In this document: positions 7,452-15,657 of the stretch, piece by piece | Layout of the letters: each line of letters opens with the position of its first letter | Numbering within the stretch: the stretch's first letter is position 1 | From: a virus | DNA: 37,822 bases | IMG/VR virus record: IMGVR_UViG_3300042902_000356 | Coordinates: 1-37,822 of that record | Reading direction: 5' to 3' (one strand) | Translations under genes and position numbers: made by a program | Notes under the pieces: model-generated | The model's database searches: none | Seen by the model: only the letters and a program-made list of their open reading frames with translations | What the model was told of the DNA's origin: nothing

Positions 7452-9155
7452 TCACCAAGACCCTCCGGCCATGCGCGCCGCCCGCTCCACTTCCGGCCGC
7501 AACCCACGGCCCCTGGCGCGCACGTCGGTGATCTCGCCATTCTGGCTGATCTCGATCGCGAGCTTGGCCTCCTGGTTGCCCAGCCAGGCCAGGCGGCGAG
7601 CGACTGCCTCGCCGATCTTGTCGCCTAAGTCGGTGCCCTCGATAAAAGTCTTGTTCAACCAGGAGCCGACTTCCCAGCCGGCGTAGCCTGCGGCGCCCAC
7701 CGCGCCGGCGCGGCCCAGCAGGCCCATGCCGGCGCGCTTGAGCATTCCCGCCTTTCCGGCCTTGCCGGCGGTACCGCCGGCGGGCGAGCCGCCCCAGGCG
7801 TCGGGCGTCAGGCTCATATGCTTGTTGACGACATAGACGGGCAGCGGCAGCGGCATGCCGCCCAGTCCGCCGGCGGCGGCGGCAGCGCCCGCCTTGCCGA
7901 GGCCGCCGATCCCCTTCTGCACCTTGCGCGCCAGTACGGCGCCGCCACCGACGATGGCCACCCACTTGCCGATCTGCATCCAGCGATCGACGGTGCCGGG
8001 CTCGACGCTGTTGAGCGCGTCGGCCAGCGACTGGATGGGGCCGGACAGCTCGCCGTCGGCAAACTTCTTCCAGGAGGTGTAGAGATTCTGCATGGCGGCG
8101 CCGGAGGTGGCGGCGGCACGGGCGGAGTCCTGCATGGTGGCTTTGCCGTCGGCCTGCACCTGCATGAACTTGGTCATGGTGTCCAGACGGCCGGTGCGCA
8201 TGAACTCGCCGCCGGCCTGGTTGAAGGCGCGCATGGCTTCTGCATCGAAGATCGCGCCCAGCTTGGTGCGGTCGCCCTTGGACTTCGCGACGATCTCCGT
8301 CATCAGTTCATTGATGGGCCGCAGCACCTTCTCGCCGGCGGCGAGCCGCTGCGGGTCGAACACCTGGATGCCGGCGACCTGCTGGAGCTTCTTGATCTTG
8401 TCCGGATCGGTGAGGGTGCGCAGCAGTGCCTCGAAGGCGGTGGCCGCCTGCTCCGAGCTGCCGGTGCCCATGCGGATCATCTGGAGGGCGGCGCCCATCT
8501 CGGTCAGCGCCTGGGTACCGGCGCGGCCGGTGGCGGTGTAGGCGGTGATCACGCGCGGGCCCAGGGCGGCCAGGTTCTGCAGAGTGAACGCGCCTTCCTT
8601 GCCCTGGACGTTCAGCAGGTCGATGGACTTGAGCACATCCGGGGCCTTGACGCCCATCTTCTGGAACTCGGCCAGGATCTCGCCGATGGCACCACCCTCG
8701 GCGCCGGTGGCCTGGATGGCCAGGCCGATGTTGGCAATGTTGTCGCGGGCGAACTGAAGGTCGCCGGTCTTCTCGACGATCGCCTCGATGGCGGCGGTGA
8801 TCTGCGAGGGGTCGACGCGAATCTCCGGCGCCTGCGCGGCCTCGAATATCTCGCGCTTCAAGCGGGCGATATTGTCCGCGCCGACGTTGGCCTGGATGCC
8901 GAGGCGCGTGAATCGGGTTTCCAGCGCCATCACCATCTTGGCGGAGCCGATGCCGGCGGCGCCGGTGAGCAGGCCCGTGTAGCGGTTGCCCATGCGGTCG
9001 AGCATTTGACCGGTCGACGCGGCGACCGACGACAGACGGCGCATATGCCGTGCACCCGTCTGCGAAAACCCGGCGAGGGCCTGCGTGTAGCGCTTTGCGT
9101 TACGTTGCAGGTTCCCCGTCAGGTTGACGATTACGCTTGTCTTGAGGTCAACCAT
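7452..9155 (-). CDS. Tail tape measure protein, Mu gp42-like
   Basis: A 567-residue tape measure that sets tail length and is ejected with the DNA. It begins with helical repeats (TQALAGFSQTGARHMRRLSS), has a TP901-type core (about residues 80-330: GLAIQATGAEGGAIGEILAE, then a long Ala-rich stretch with ALTEMGAALQMI) and a Gly/Ala-rich hydrophobic segment near residues 390-430 that may cross the membrane during ejection. It follows the tail chaperone frameshift region, as in other contractile-tail phages. Length agrees with a modest tail. It ends two bases before the opposite-strand moron ends. Confidence 0.9.
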   Translation of the reverse strand: MVDLKTSVIVNLTGNLQRNAKRYTQALAGFSQTGARHMRRLSSVAASTGQMLDRMGNRYTGLLTGAAGIGSAKMVMALETRFTRLGIQANVGADNIARLKREIFEAAQAPEIRVDPSQITAAIEAIVEKTGDLQFARDNIANIGLAIQATGAEGGAIGEILAEFQKMGVKAPDVLKSIDLLNVQGKEGAFTLQNLAALGPRVITAYTATGRAGTQALTEMGAALQMIRMGTGSSEQAATAFEALLRTLTDPDKIKKLQQVAGIQVFDPQRLAAGEKVLRPINELMTEIVAKSKGDRTKLGAIFDAEAMRAFNQAGGEFMRTGRLDTMTKFMQVQADGKATMQDSARAAATSGAAMQNLYTSWKKFADGELSGPIQSLADALNSVEPGTVDRWMQIGKWVAIVGGGAVLARKVQKGIGGLGKAGAAAAAGGLGGMPLPLPVYVVNKHMSLTPDAWGGSPAGGTAGKAGKAGMLKRAGMGLLGRAGAVGAAGYAGWEVGSWLNKTFIEGTDLGDKIGEAVARRLAWLGNQEAKLAIEISQNGEITDVRARGRGLRPEVERAARMAGGSW

Positions 9156-9641
9156 GTGCGGAGGTATCGATACAGTCGCCGTTTACTGAGTCGATGGACG
9201 GCATCAGCCGTCCAGTGGGTGCGATCGCCGATGTGCGGGATCAGGCTGTCAAACAGCCTCGCCTCCGCTATCAGATCGCCCCCGATGCGCCACCGCCTGG
9301 AGCGCTTCGATCTCTTCCACCTGCTCCAGCTTTTCGGCATCGTTCTGCAGCTGAGTCATGTCATCGGTGTGCAGGGTCTTCATTGCCACCAACGGGAGCG
9401 GGCCGGAAATCGGGCCGATGACTTTGACCTGGCGGCGCAACACATGGACGCCGACCATCGTGGGTGACGGCACGAACTGCGGCTCCATGCGGCCTTCAGC
9501 GTTGGGGAACACCACCAGCTTTTCGGATTCCTCGTTGGCCTCGATCACGTCGCCGGCGTTGGCCTCGCGCAGGACATAGTCGCGATACACCTCGTCGCCG
9601 ACCTTGTAACCGTGCTTCAACGTGCCTTTGATTTCAGCCAT
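9131..9641 (-). CDS. Frameshifted tail assembly chaperone (gp41 plus C-terminal extension)
   Basis: A second product is predicted when ribosomes shift by -2 at the G5 run (9279-9283) near the end of gp41. Reading continues through a second-frame stretch that stays open to 9131 and overlaps the tape measure start. The product has 121 residues of gp41 plus 49 new ones (GDLIAEARLFDSLIPHIGDR ... YRYLRTWLTSRQA), 170 in all. Long-tailed phages typically make a short and a frameshifted long chaperone just before the tape measure; Mu is reported to use a -2 shift at a G-run followed by CGA. The same G-run-CGA is present here, the frames fit -2, and the extension ends in a typical Leu/Trp helix. Confidence 0.75.
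9249..9641 (-). CDS. Tail assembly chaperone, Mu gp41-like
   Basis: This 130-residue protein sits between the tube and the tape measure, the invariable slot for tail chaperones that coat the tape measure during assembly. A strong AAGGAGGT lies before the ATG. The N-terminus (AEIKGTLKHGYKVGDEVYRD) is a beta region typical of gp41/gpE-type proteins. The C-terminal helix (MTQLQNDAEKLEQVEEIEAL) leads into the frameshift site. The unshifted protein ends with RGRSDSGGEAV. It should be the abundant short form. Confidence 0.82.
   Translation of the reverse strand: MAEIKGTLKHGYKVGDEVYRDYVLREANAGDVIEANEESEKLVVFPNAEGRMEPQFVPSPTMVGVHVLRRQVKVIGPISGPLPLVAMKTLHTDDMTQLQNDAEKLEQVEEIEALQAVAHRGRSDSGGEAV
9276..9284 (-). 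other. Programmed -2 frameshift site of the tail chaperone
   Basis: The minus-strand sequence is C-GGGGG-CGA, read in zero frame as CGG GGG CGA at gp41 codons 120-122. A tRNA-Gly on GGG (9281-9279) can re-pair two bases back on GGG (9283-9281), and the next codons become GGC GAT CTG, in frame with the 49-codon extension. The Mu site is reported as a G-run followed by CGA with the same -2 shift. A +1 shift would reach the same frame and cannot be excluded from sequence alone. Confidence 0.72.
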
Positions 9642-9644
9642 CGC

Positions 9645-9995
9645 TTATACCTCCTTCGCGTCTTCGAAAAGGAAGGTGGCGTCAGCCTGGCCGCCGTCGG
9701 AAACCTCCAGCGTTTCTTCCAGGGTGGCGCTGATGCAGATGTAGTGGTGGCCGAGATTGGTATACACATCGAGCGTGGCGCCGTCGATGGCATTAAGATC
9801 GCTAACCCGCGTGCCAGCCGTGATGAGCAGCTTGGTTTTTAGATAGCCGGGGTCTTCCTCCGACGTCCAGTAATTCTTTCCGCCGTGGCGCTCGGCGGAC
9901 TTCTTGTCGCCGGGCAGCTTGATCGAGCCTTTGTCGCTGGTGGCGAGGATCGTGCCGTCCTTGCGCACTTCGAGCTTGGAAACAAGAGCGGGCAT
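9645..9995 (-). CDS. Tail tube protein, Mu gpM-like
   Basis: A 116-residue tube subunit. The segments SKLEVRKDGTILATSDKGSI and LDVYTNLGHHYICISATLEE, with an FLFEDAKEV ending, fit the small tube proteins of Mu-like phages. They would polymerise inside the sheath to form the DNA channel. It directly follows the sheath gene and precedes gp41, the canonical order. No signal or membrane segment is seen. Confidence 0.85.
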   Translation of the reverse strand: MPALVSKLEVRKDGTILATSDKGSIKLPGDKKSAERHGGKNYWTSEEDPGYLKTKLLITAGTRVSDLNAIDGATLDVYTNLGHHYICISATLEETLEVSDGGQADATFLFEDAKEV

Positions 9996-10006
9996 GGGAT
10001 GCTCCT

Positions 10007-11485
10007 TTAGGTGTATGACTCAGTGCGAATCGCAATGATGCCGAGGGGATTGACGTGGCGCGGGCGGTCCTGCACGTTGAGGCGGGTACCGTTGTCCGGA
10101 TCGATGCCGACCAGCAGTTCGGCCTTGTAACCGTCGTAGTCCTGAACCCAGGCATCCGATTCCATCGCTGCATATTCACGCAACAGGATGCCGGTCGCTG
10201 TTTTCGGCTGCATGACCGGCTGGCCCACTCCCGGCTTGGCCTCATCCTCCGCCAACAGGTGACGGGGGTAGTTGGCGAAGGCGACAATTTTGCGGTAGCG
10301 GATACGTTCCTCCAGCTCAGGGGTGTTGATGAGCAGGCGCGATTCGTCGGCCAGTCCCTGGGCATTGGTCTGGTACATGGTGATCTGCCATTCCAGGTAG
10401 ACCGAGCCATCGGTGCCCACCGTGTAGGTGGAGATGCCGTCATAGAGGTGCAGGTTGCGCTCGGCAGGGTCCCACCGGTCGCTCAGTGCAGGCGCCAGGT
10501 AATAGCCCTCGACGTTCGGCAGATTGAGACCGCGCATCTGACGGGCCGGGTGGTTTACCAGCGCCGGCGCTGCGACGATGGCGTTCAGCGCCGCCCAGAT
10601 CCACGTCGGGGCCGGAGACAGGTTGGTGCCCAGGCAGGTGACGTGGGCGCTATTGCGGCTGCCGCCGAACGTGCTGGTGTCGGTGTGATTGCCGCGTCGC
10701 GCCACGAACGTGCGGAAGCCCTGCTGGGCCGGAGGCTGGAAGCGCAGGCCAGCCTCTGTCTCCAGGGCGGTCATGTTGGCCGCATCGGTGTAGGGCATGC
10801 ACACGTAGTTGAACCATTCAGAGCCCATGCCGGCGATGGCGTCGGCAATGTCGGGGTTCGTGGTGCCTCCCGCCATCGGAACGATGGTGATGCCGACACC
10901 GGACGGAACGGGCTCATCGAAGTAGCTGACGCGGATGTCGATGTTGTTGCCTTCCTCGCCCTTGTGGCGAGCGGTGAAATTCACCTTCGCCGTGTCAACA
11001 CCGTCGACCGCCGCCGTAATCGGCAAGCGAGTGTCCGCCGCCACGGCTGCCGCCAGTGCAGTGGCTATCTCGGCGGCAGTATCCGCGGCGATGACGCCAA
11101 CTTTGACCACGCGGCCGCCGGCGTACACCATCAGCGTGCCAGACCCCGTCGCCGGGCCGGCGAACGCCATGCTGCCGGTAGCGGCGACGGCTGCGGCATC
11201 ATCGTCCAGGCCAATGCCCCACACCTCGAAGAAGAGATTCACCTTCTTCATCACGCGGAACATCTCGGCGATCATGGAGCCGCGTCCCCAATACAGTTCG
11301 GCTTGCTCGGCGGACGTGACGCGGCGCGCCTCCCCGGCCGGGACGGTACCGGTCGCCAGGCGCTGTCCATAGACCACGCCCTTGAACTGTTGTGCGCCGG
11401 CGCCACCCAGGGTGTGCAGCTCGATCAGCGTGCCCGGCAGCCGCAGCTGGTCCGGGATGTAGTCAAACGTAATGTTAATGGGCAT
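10007..11485 (-). CDS. Tail sheath protein, Mu gpL-like
   Basis: A 492-residue contractile sheath protein. The start (PINITFDYIPDQLRLPGTLIE) is typical of Mu L. The middle contains a GIGLDDDAAAVAATGSM domain boundary and the conserved GTNLSPAPTWIWAALNAI helix. The C-terminus contains WQITMYQTNAQGLADESRLL followed by the LEERIRYRKI arm that interlocks neighbouring subunits. The ATG at 11485 has GAGGAG upstream; a GTG one codon earlier is also in frame. It lies between gp38 and the tube gene, as in Mu. Confidence 0.93.
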   Translation of the reverse strand: MPINITFDYIPDQLRLPGTLIELHTLGGAGAQQFKGVVYGQRLATGTVPAGEARRVTSAEQAELYWGRGSMIAEMFRVMKKVNLFFEVWGIGLDDDAAAVAATGSMAFAGPATGSGTLMVYAGGRVVKVGVIAADTAAEIATALAAAVAADTRLPITAAVDGVDTAKVNFTARHKGEEGNNIDIRVSYFDEPVPSGVGITIVPMAGGTTNPDIADAIAGMGSEWFNYVCMPYTDAANMTALETEAGLRFQPPAQQGFRTFVARRGNHTDTSTFGGSRNSAHVTCLGTNLSPAPTWIWAALNAIVAAPALVNHPARQMRGLNLPNVEGYYLAPALSDRWDPAERNLHLYDGISTYTVGTDGSVYLEWQITMYQTNAQGLADESRLLINTPELEERIRYRKIVAFANYPRHLLAEDEAKPGVGQPVMQPKTATGILLREYAAMESDAWVQDYDGYKAELLVGIDPDNGTRLNVQDRPRHVNPLGIIAIRTESYT

Positions 11486-11495
11486 CACTCACTCC

Positions 11496-11783
11496 TCACG
11501 CGTTGTTGGTGCCAGGGGCGCCTTTGTTGGCTTGTTTCTTCTGTGCCTTCACGGCCTCCTCGTGGGCTTTGCGGGCCTCCGCCTGAGCGGCGATCCGAAA
11601 ACCCTTCTCCCCCTGCTCGAATGCCTCGGCGGTCGTGGGCACCACAGAACCGTCGCGCAGGCGCTTGGCCCAGTACGGTGTCTTGTTCACCTTGGCGCCG
11701 TGCGGAGGCATGACGGCACCACCCCGCTCAGGCATGCGGACCGTTGACTTCGGATTCGTCGGCTTGAGGTACAACTCGCTCAT
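11496..11783 (-). CDS. DUF2635 protein, Mu gp38-like
   Basis: A 95-residue protein with the DUF2635 signature in its first 60 residues (YLKPTNPKSTVRMPERGG, then a YWAKRLRDGSVVP segment). In Mu this small gene lies just before the sheath gene, as here. The C-terminal third is a Lys/Ala/Gln-rich helix (EARKAHEEAVKAQKKQANK), possibly an extended assembly tail. Its exact role is not known. Confidence 0.82.
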   Translation of the reverse strand: MSELYLKPTNPKSTVRMPERGGAVMPPHGAKVNKTPYWAKRLRDGSVVPTTAEAFEQGEKGFRIAAQAEARKAHEEAVKAQKKQANKGAPGTNNA

Positions 11784-11787
11784 GGGC

Positions 11788-12315
11788 TCACTCCTGCGGA
11801 TAGTTGATTTCTATATTGAGGTCATCGGTATCTGCATCGCCGACCTGTTGGGTATTCGAGAACGTCAGGAACTCGTGATAATCAAGAGGCATGTCCGGGA
11901 CAGTGACGCTAGATTCCACTCTGAACACAGCCGCGGCTAGTCCGAGCTGGCGCCACGCAGCGTCGCGATCGAGTCGAACGCGGAGCGCCTTGTAACTATT
12001 TCTGGATCCCGGCCCGGCCAGTGCGGCGACGCTGCTCACGATCTCGTACAGGCCGATCGCGTCACCATCACCACGGCGTTGCGCCTGGTGGCCGCGCGAG
12101 TTCTTGGCCAGGCACAGAACGCTGAGTATCCCCCTGGCGCGGTGGCCATCGAACTCAACAGACTCAGCGACCACGTACACGGCAGGCGCTGTGCCCACCA
12201 GGTTGCGGATCGTCTCCGGCGTGATGTCCGGCATGGAGTCGACAGTGCGCAAATGCGCCTTGAGCGCGCTTCCGTTGACGACGTCAATCAGTCCCTGTTC
12301 GAGTTCAGTGAGCAT
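11788..12315 (-). CDS. DUF1834 tail completion-type protein, Mu gp37-like
   Basis: A 175-residue protein beginning LTELEQGLIDVVNGSALKAH, typical of DUF1834/gp37. The middle (GILSVLCLAKNSRGHQAQRR followed by GLYEIVSSVAAL) and the C-terminal LAAAVFRVESS with a beta closing region fit the family. It is thought to work at the head-tail or tail-terminator position. Its ATG overlaps the gp36 stop (TGATG), and gp38 follows four bases after its stop. Some codons are less GC-biased than in its neighbours. Confidence 0.82.
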   Translation of the reverse strand: MLTELEQGLIDVVNGSALKAHLRTVDSMPDITPETIRNLVGTAPAVYVVAESVEFDGHRARGILSVLCLAKNSRGHQAQRRGDGDAIGLYEIVSSVAALAGPGSRNSYKALRVRLDRDAAWRQLGLAAAVFRVESSVTVPDMPLDYHEFLTFSNTQQVGDADTDDLNIEINYPQE

Positions 12316-12806
12316 CAGTACTTATCCCACGCATGCCCGCTGACGCCGGTGCGCAGCACGGGGCGGCCGGTGGGCGTGGCGACGCCGGTATCCACCGGGC
12401 CGAGGCTGGCTTTGTTGTTGGAGATGTCGCGCAGCCAGGAGATGGTCCGGTCGTAGCGATCCTTGACTATGTCGGTAGCCGTGTCTTCCATCAGCAGGAA
12501 GCGGCTGATGTCCATGCACGCCTGGCCCAGTTCGCTGCCGGCGATGAGTTCAGCGGGCAGCGGCAGCGGATAGCGCGGCGCGAGGTAGCTGTCGATGCGC
12601 TTGCTGGCACGGTCGAGCACGCCCTCCAGGCGCAGCATGGCCGCATCGGCGGCGGCGATCTCTGCGGCCGTGTACGCGCTGCGGTCGCCGGCCTCGATGG
12701 TGAGGCGCAGCAGCTCGCCGGTGACGCGGTTATCCTCCGGCGCCGCGAGCTGGGACAGCTCGGCGGTGCCGAAGAACAACAGGTCGGTGGACGTGGCGTA
12801 GGGCAT
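12315..12806 (-). CDS. DUF1320 protein, Mu gp36-like
   Basis: A 163-residue DUF1320 family protein. It starts YATSTDLLFFGTAELSQLA, has a central ADAAMLRLEGVLDRASKRID helix followed by SYLAPRYPLPL, and ends with a short glycine/threonine-rich tail. The Y-L-A-x-RYPLPL motif is the strongest marker. In contractile phages this fold is usually a head-tail connector or adaptor. Position between gp35 and gp37 is canonical. Confidence 0.88.
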   Translation of the reverse strand: MPYATSTDLLFFGTAELSQLAAPEDNRVTGELLRLTIEAGDRSAYTAAEIAAADAAMLRLEGVLDRASKRIDSYLAPRYPLPLPAELIAGSELGQACMDISRFLLMEDTATDIVKDRYDRTISWLRDISNNKASLGPVDTGVATPTGRPVLRTGVSGHAWDKY

Positions 12807-12809
12807 GGG

Positions 12810-13202
12810 TTACTTCGCGCCCTTCTTCTTGCCGGCGGGCTGGGCAGCGGTCCCTGCTGCGGCGGGGGCACCAGCTCCTTCCGCCTTCTCTTCCTGGTCT
12901 CCAGCGGCCTGCGCTTCGCTCGCGGGGTTATTCTTTTGTTCGGCGGCCTTCTCAGCATCAGCCTTCTCAGCATCAGCCTTCTCAGCATCAGCCTTGTCAG
13001 CAGCGGCCTTCTCAGCAGCAGCCTTCTCAGCAGCAGCCTTCTCAGCAGCAGCCTTCGCGGCGGAGTCATCCACCAGCCGCAGCACACCAGGGCGCACCTT
13101 GGCCGCCTCCGCCTCGCTCATCTCCACGGTGTCGTTGTCGGTGCCGGGCTTGTAGCGCTTGCCGTTGTGACGCAGCGGATCGTTCACCTTGTATTTGGGC
13201 AT
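12810..13202 (-). CDS. Mu gp35-like small head protein with KAAAE repeat domain
   Basis: A 130-residue protein in two parts. Residues 1-45 (KYKVNDPLRHNGKRYKPGT, then DTVEMSEAEAAKVRPGVL) resemble the small beta-barrel of the Mu gp35 family. Residues 46-95 are seven near-perfect copies of a pentapeptide, K-A-(A/D)-A-(E/D), which should form one long charged helix, and the tail is Ala/Pro/Gly-rich. It lies between major capsid and gp36. The repeat is probably a recently expanded rod or linker. Confidence 0.75.
   Translation of the reverse strand: MPKYKVNDPLRHNGKRYKPGTDNDTVEMSEAEAAKVRPGVLRLVDDSAAKAAAEKAAAEKAAAEKAAADKADAEKADAEKADAEKAAEQKNNPASEAQAAGDQEEKAEGAGAPAAAGTAAQPAGKKKGAK
12946..13050. repeat. 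Seven tandem 15-bp units encoding KAAAE/KADAE
   Basis: On the plus strand the unit is gccttctcagcatca (three copies), then one diverged unit with gccttgtcagcagcg, then three copies ending cagcagca. Units are in register with the codons of the gp35-like gene and are nearly identical. That suggests recent slippage-type expansion, and copy number may vary between isolates. Confidence 0.85.
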
Positions 13203-13274
13203 GATCTACTCCTGAAAATTAGGGTGGCCGTCCGTGGCCTGTGCCGTCAGCACAATCCTGTCTTGGTGCAGTCG

Positions 13275-14390
13275 TTACGCGGTAGCGAGAACGTCGCTGA
13301 ACAGGAAGCCCGCGTGCATGCCGGTCAGCACCGCCTGGTATTCGTCCTTGGTCGGATAGACCCACACGTCGTGATCACGGTCCTGCCACGGCGCCTCCAC
13401 CAGCGGGTGGCCTTTGAGGTAGTAGGTGTAACCGAAGCTCGGCACTTCGATGTCGCCTTCGCCGTCCACGCTCGGCACGTAGGCCAGGATGGCGACGTTG
13501 CCCCAGACATCGGAGAATGCGTCGTCGTCGCCGGCGTTGGCCGCGAGGTACACGTCATCACCCACGGCGATCTTCTTGACACCGAAATAGGCGGCCAGCT
13601 GTTCACGGCTCACCATCTCCGGCTTGTTGGCGCTGCCGGCGAACACCTGGGCGATCACCTTGGCGTTGCGGCGGGTGGCGTTGTAGACGTTGGGACCGAG
13701 CACCAGGACATTGCCGCGCCGGCCGATGCGGGAGCGGATGACCATGTGGGCATCGTCCATCTGCTCGCCCGGCTTGGAGTCGGCATGATTCCACTGGTCG
13801 GTGCCGGACAGCGTGTCCTTGTTGTCGGTGGCGTAGTTCGCGGCGTTCTGGGCGCTCTGCGCGGCGCGGTACTCCTCCTCGCGAGCGATGATCTCCAGCG
13901 GCACGTTGAGTGCGCGGCGTCCCAGGTCGATGCCAGGCACCTCATTCGCCTCATCCATGTTCTCGAACGCCACCTGGCCGGACAGGGAATGCTGGTTGAG
14001 GCTCACGGTATCGGAGCTGTAGCCGACCGACACACGCTTGCGGGCCGCACCCGGTGCGCGCTCGGTGTTGTAGAGCCGGAACGCCTCCTTGCCGAATTTG
14101 ACGATCTTCGCGCCGCGCTGGTCGATGGGTGCACGCGGAAACAGGATGCGGCCGGCGCGCTCCACGTCGGGATTGCCGTAGCCGCGGGCATGGTTCGACA
14201 GGATCGGATCGATGACCCGCGCCTGACGCGGACTCATGATGCCGGCCATGCCGAGCATGGTCAGCTCCGTCATGCCCATGTCGGGCATGTGGACGGCCGC
14301 CACGGCGGTGGACGGCTCGACCGCGAAGGCCAGGGCGGCGACCACCAGGGCGGCGCCGAGCAGGGAGAAGAATACGGAACGCTGTTTCAT
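13275..14390 (-). CDS. Major capsid protein with hydrophobic N-terminal leader
   Basis: A 371-residue HK97-fold major capsid protein of the type common in Mu-like and related phages. Family markers are LSNHARGYGNPD, FGKEAFRLYNTERAPGAARK, VPGIDLGRRALNVP, NYATDNKDTLSGTDQW, GNVLVLGPNVYNA, and near the end EVPSFGYTYYLKGHPLVE. The ATG has GAGGA nine bases upstream, so the first 35 residues appear to be translated. They look like a Sec signal or membrane anchor (SVFFSLLGAALVVAALAFAV followed by an AVAAVHMPDM region), which is odd for a capsid subunit. The leader may be removed by the phage protease encoded two genes upstream. Confidence 0.88.
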   Translation of the reverse strand: MKQRSVFFSLLGAALVVAALAFAVEPSTAVAAVHMPDMGMTELTMLGMAGIMSPRQARVIDPILSNHARGYGNPDVERAGRILFPRAPIDQRGAKIVKFGKEAFRLYNTERAPGAARKRVSVGYSSDTVSLNQHSLSGQVAFENMDEANEVPGIDLGRRALNVPLEIIAREEEYRAAQSAQNAANYATDNKDTLSGTDQWNHADSKPGEQMDDAHMVIRSRIGRRGNVLVLGPNVYNATRRNAKVIAQVFAGSANKPEMVSREQLAAYFGVKKIAVGDDVYLAANAGDDDAFSDVWGNVAILAYVPSVDGEGDIEVPSFGYTYYLKGHPLVEAPWQDRDHDVWVYPTKDEYQAVLTGMHAGFLFSDVLATA

Positions 14391-14418
14391 CGGTTGTTAT
14401 CCTCTTGGTTGATTGCCG

Positions 14419-15108
14419 TTACACAGCGCTCAGGGTGACGCTGGTGTTCTCCACCACTTCCCACTCGGTGGCGCTCTTGTAGCCGAGCACCAGCTCATCG
14501 GCTGCCGCGTTGAAGGTGGCGGTGTTGTTGGTGCCGTCGTAAGTAACGCCGGCGGCGGTGGTCAGCACCACGGTTCCGCTGGTCAGCGTGTCCAGCTTGA
14601 TGCGCGCCTGGCAGCCGGGCTGCGGAGCGGCCAGCGTCAGGCCGGCGATGCCGGTGCCGCCATCGATGAGCGCGATACCGGAAATCGCCACGGCGCCATC
14701 GGCGTCATAGCGGGTGATGTCGTTGCTGGCCAACACCTGCGCCAGCTTCGCGCCATCGGCGATGGTGGACGGCGAGGCAATCACCAGCACCTCGATCAGC
14801 TGGCCGGCAGCGGTTGCGGCCTCCAGGGCACGCGCCACCACCGGGCCGTCGACCGCCGTGACCGCACGACCGATGGAATCAGATTGCAGGTTGGCATCGA
14901 CGGCGAACGCAGCGCCGGATTCGACGATGGCGGTACCCAGGACGGTCATGCCGACCTGGTCGCCGATTTCGGCGTCGGAAATGTAGATACCCTTGGCGTT
15001 GCCGTTGGCACCGCAGATGGTTCCGTTGGCCAGGGCGAAGCGGTGGGCAGTGATTGCGGCGGCAGCGGCCACCGACAGGGTGAGAACAGGAACGGCTTGG
15101 CGACTCAT
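14419..15108 (-). CDS. Capsid decoration/cement protein with DUF2190-like N-terminal domain
   Basis: A 229-residue protein between protease/scaffold and major capsid. Residues 1-100 carry a DUF2190-like pattern (ITAHRFALANGTI, a GDQVGMTVLGTAI core, and ESGAAFAVDANLQSDSIGRA), typical of small capsid cement proteins. Residues 110-229 are a second beta-rich domain with ALIDGGTGIAGLTLAAPQPG and TVVLTTAAGVTYDGTNN, possibly exposed on the capsid surface. The N-terminus is hydrophobic (VPVLTLSVAAAAAI). GAGGGA precedes the ATG. Confidence 0.75.
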   Translation of the reverse strand: MSRQAVPVLTLSVAAAAAITAHRFALANGTICGANGNAKGIYISDAEIGDQVGMTVLGTAIVESGAAFAVDANLQSDSIGRAVTAVDGPVVARALEAATAAGQLIEVLVIASPSTIADGAKLAQVLASNDITRYDADGAVAISGIALIDGGTGIAGLTLAAPQPGCQARIKLDTLTSGTVVLTTAAGVTYDGTNNTATFNAAADELVLGYKSATEWEVVENTSVTLSAV

Positions 15109-15138
15109 GACTGTATGTCCCTCGGTCTTTGGTTTTGG

Positions 15139-15657
15139 TTAACGCCCGGCGCTGACAGCGTCGACCGCATCCTTGTACGAACAGCTGTACTTCTGCTGAT
15201 ACGCGACGGCCTTGTTGTGCATCGCCATCGAGCCAGCGTCCACGACGTAACCTTCCGGCGCTGCGAACTCGGCAGCAGGAGCTTTATCCGCATCCTCGCC
15301 ACCCAGCACGCCGCCCAGGTCGATCTGTTTGGGCAGCGCGGCCATGAAGTCGCGGAACCAGGTGAGCGCCGGCTTCTTGATCGTGGCAGCCGTGTCGCCC
15401 TCGCCGGCGGAGAACTCGAACTCCATCGGCTCGCGCGACAGCTGCAGCATGAAGTCGACGGCACCCTCGGCCTGGGCCGGGGTCAGGCGGCCGGCGTCGA
15501 TGGCCTCGGTGATGTTGGCGCTGAACTCGGCGCGCAGGCGGCTCTCGCGTTCGGTCTGGAGCTGCTGCTGCAGCGTGGTCTGCTCGGCCGCAAACTCAGC
15601 CTTGGCCTCGGCACGCGCCTCTTCGCGGGCGCGCTTCAAATCTTCTTCGGTGAGCAT
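15139..15657 (-). CDS. Internal scaffold protein, Mu gpZ-like, from an in-frame start
   Basis: An ATG inside the protease gene at 15657 is preceded by GGGAG (15666-15670) with an 8-base spacer, an excellent ribosome site in the middle of a reading frame. It would give 172 residues beginning LTEEDLKRAREEARAEAKAEF, a strongly charged helical scaffold, then the C-terminal capsid-interaction region. In Mu, Z is made the same way from within I. The position of the site, exactly at the protease/scaffold domain boundary, supports it. Confidence 0.78.
   Translation of the reverse strand: MLTEEDLKRAREEARAEAKAEFAAEQTTLQQQLQTERESRLRAEFSANITEAIDAGRLTPAQAEGAVDFMLQLSREPMEFEFSAGEGDTAATIKKPALTWFRDFMAALPKQIDLGGVLGGEDADKAPAAEFAAPEGYVVDAGSMAMHNKAVAYQQKYSCSYKDAVDAVSAGR

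Noticed and set aside
10055-11713. 552-codon plus-strand frame opposite the sheath gene
   Set aside because: Same reason: antisense to a clear sheath protein, low-complexity composition, no ribosome site or domain.
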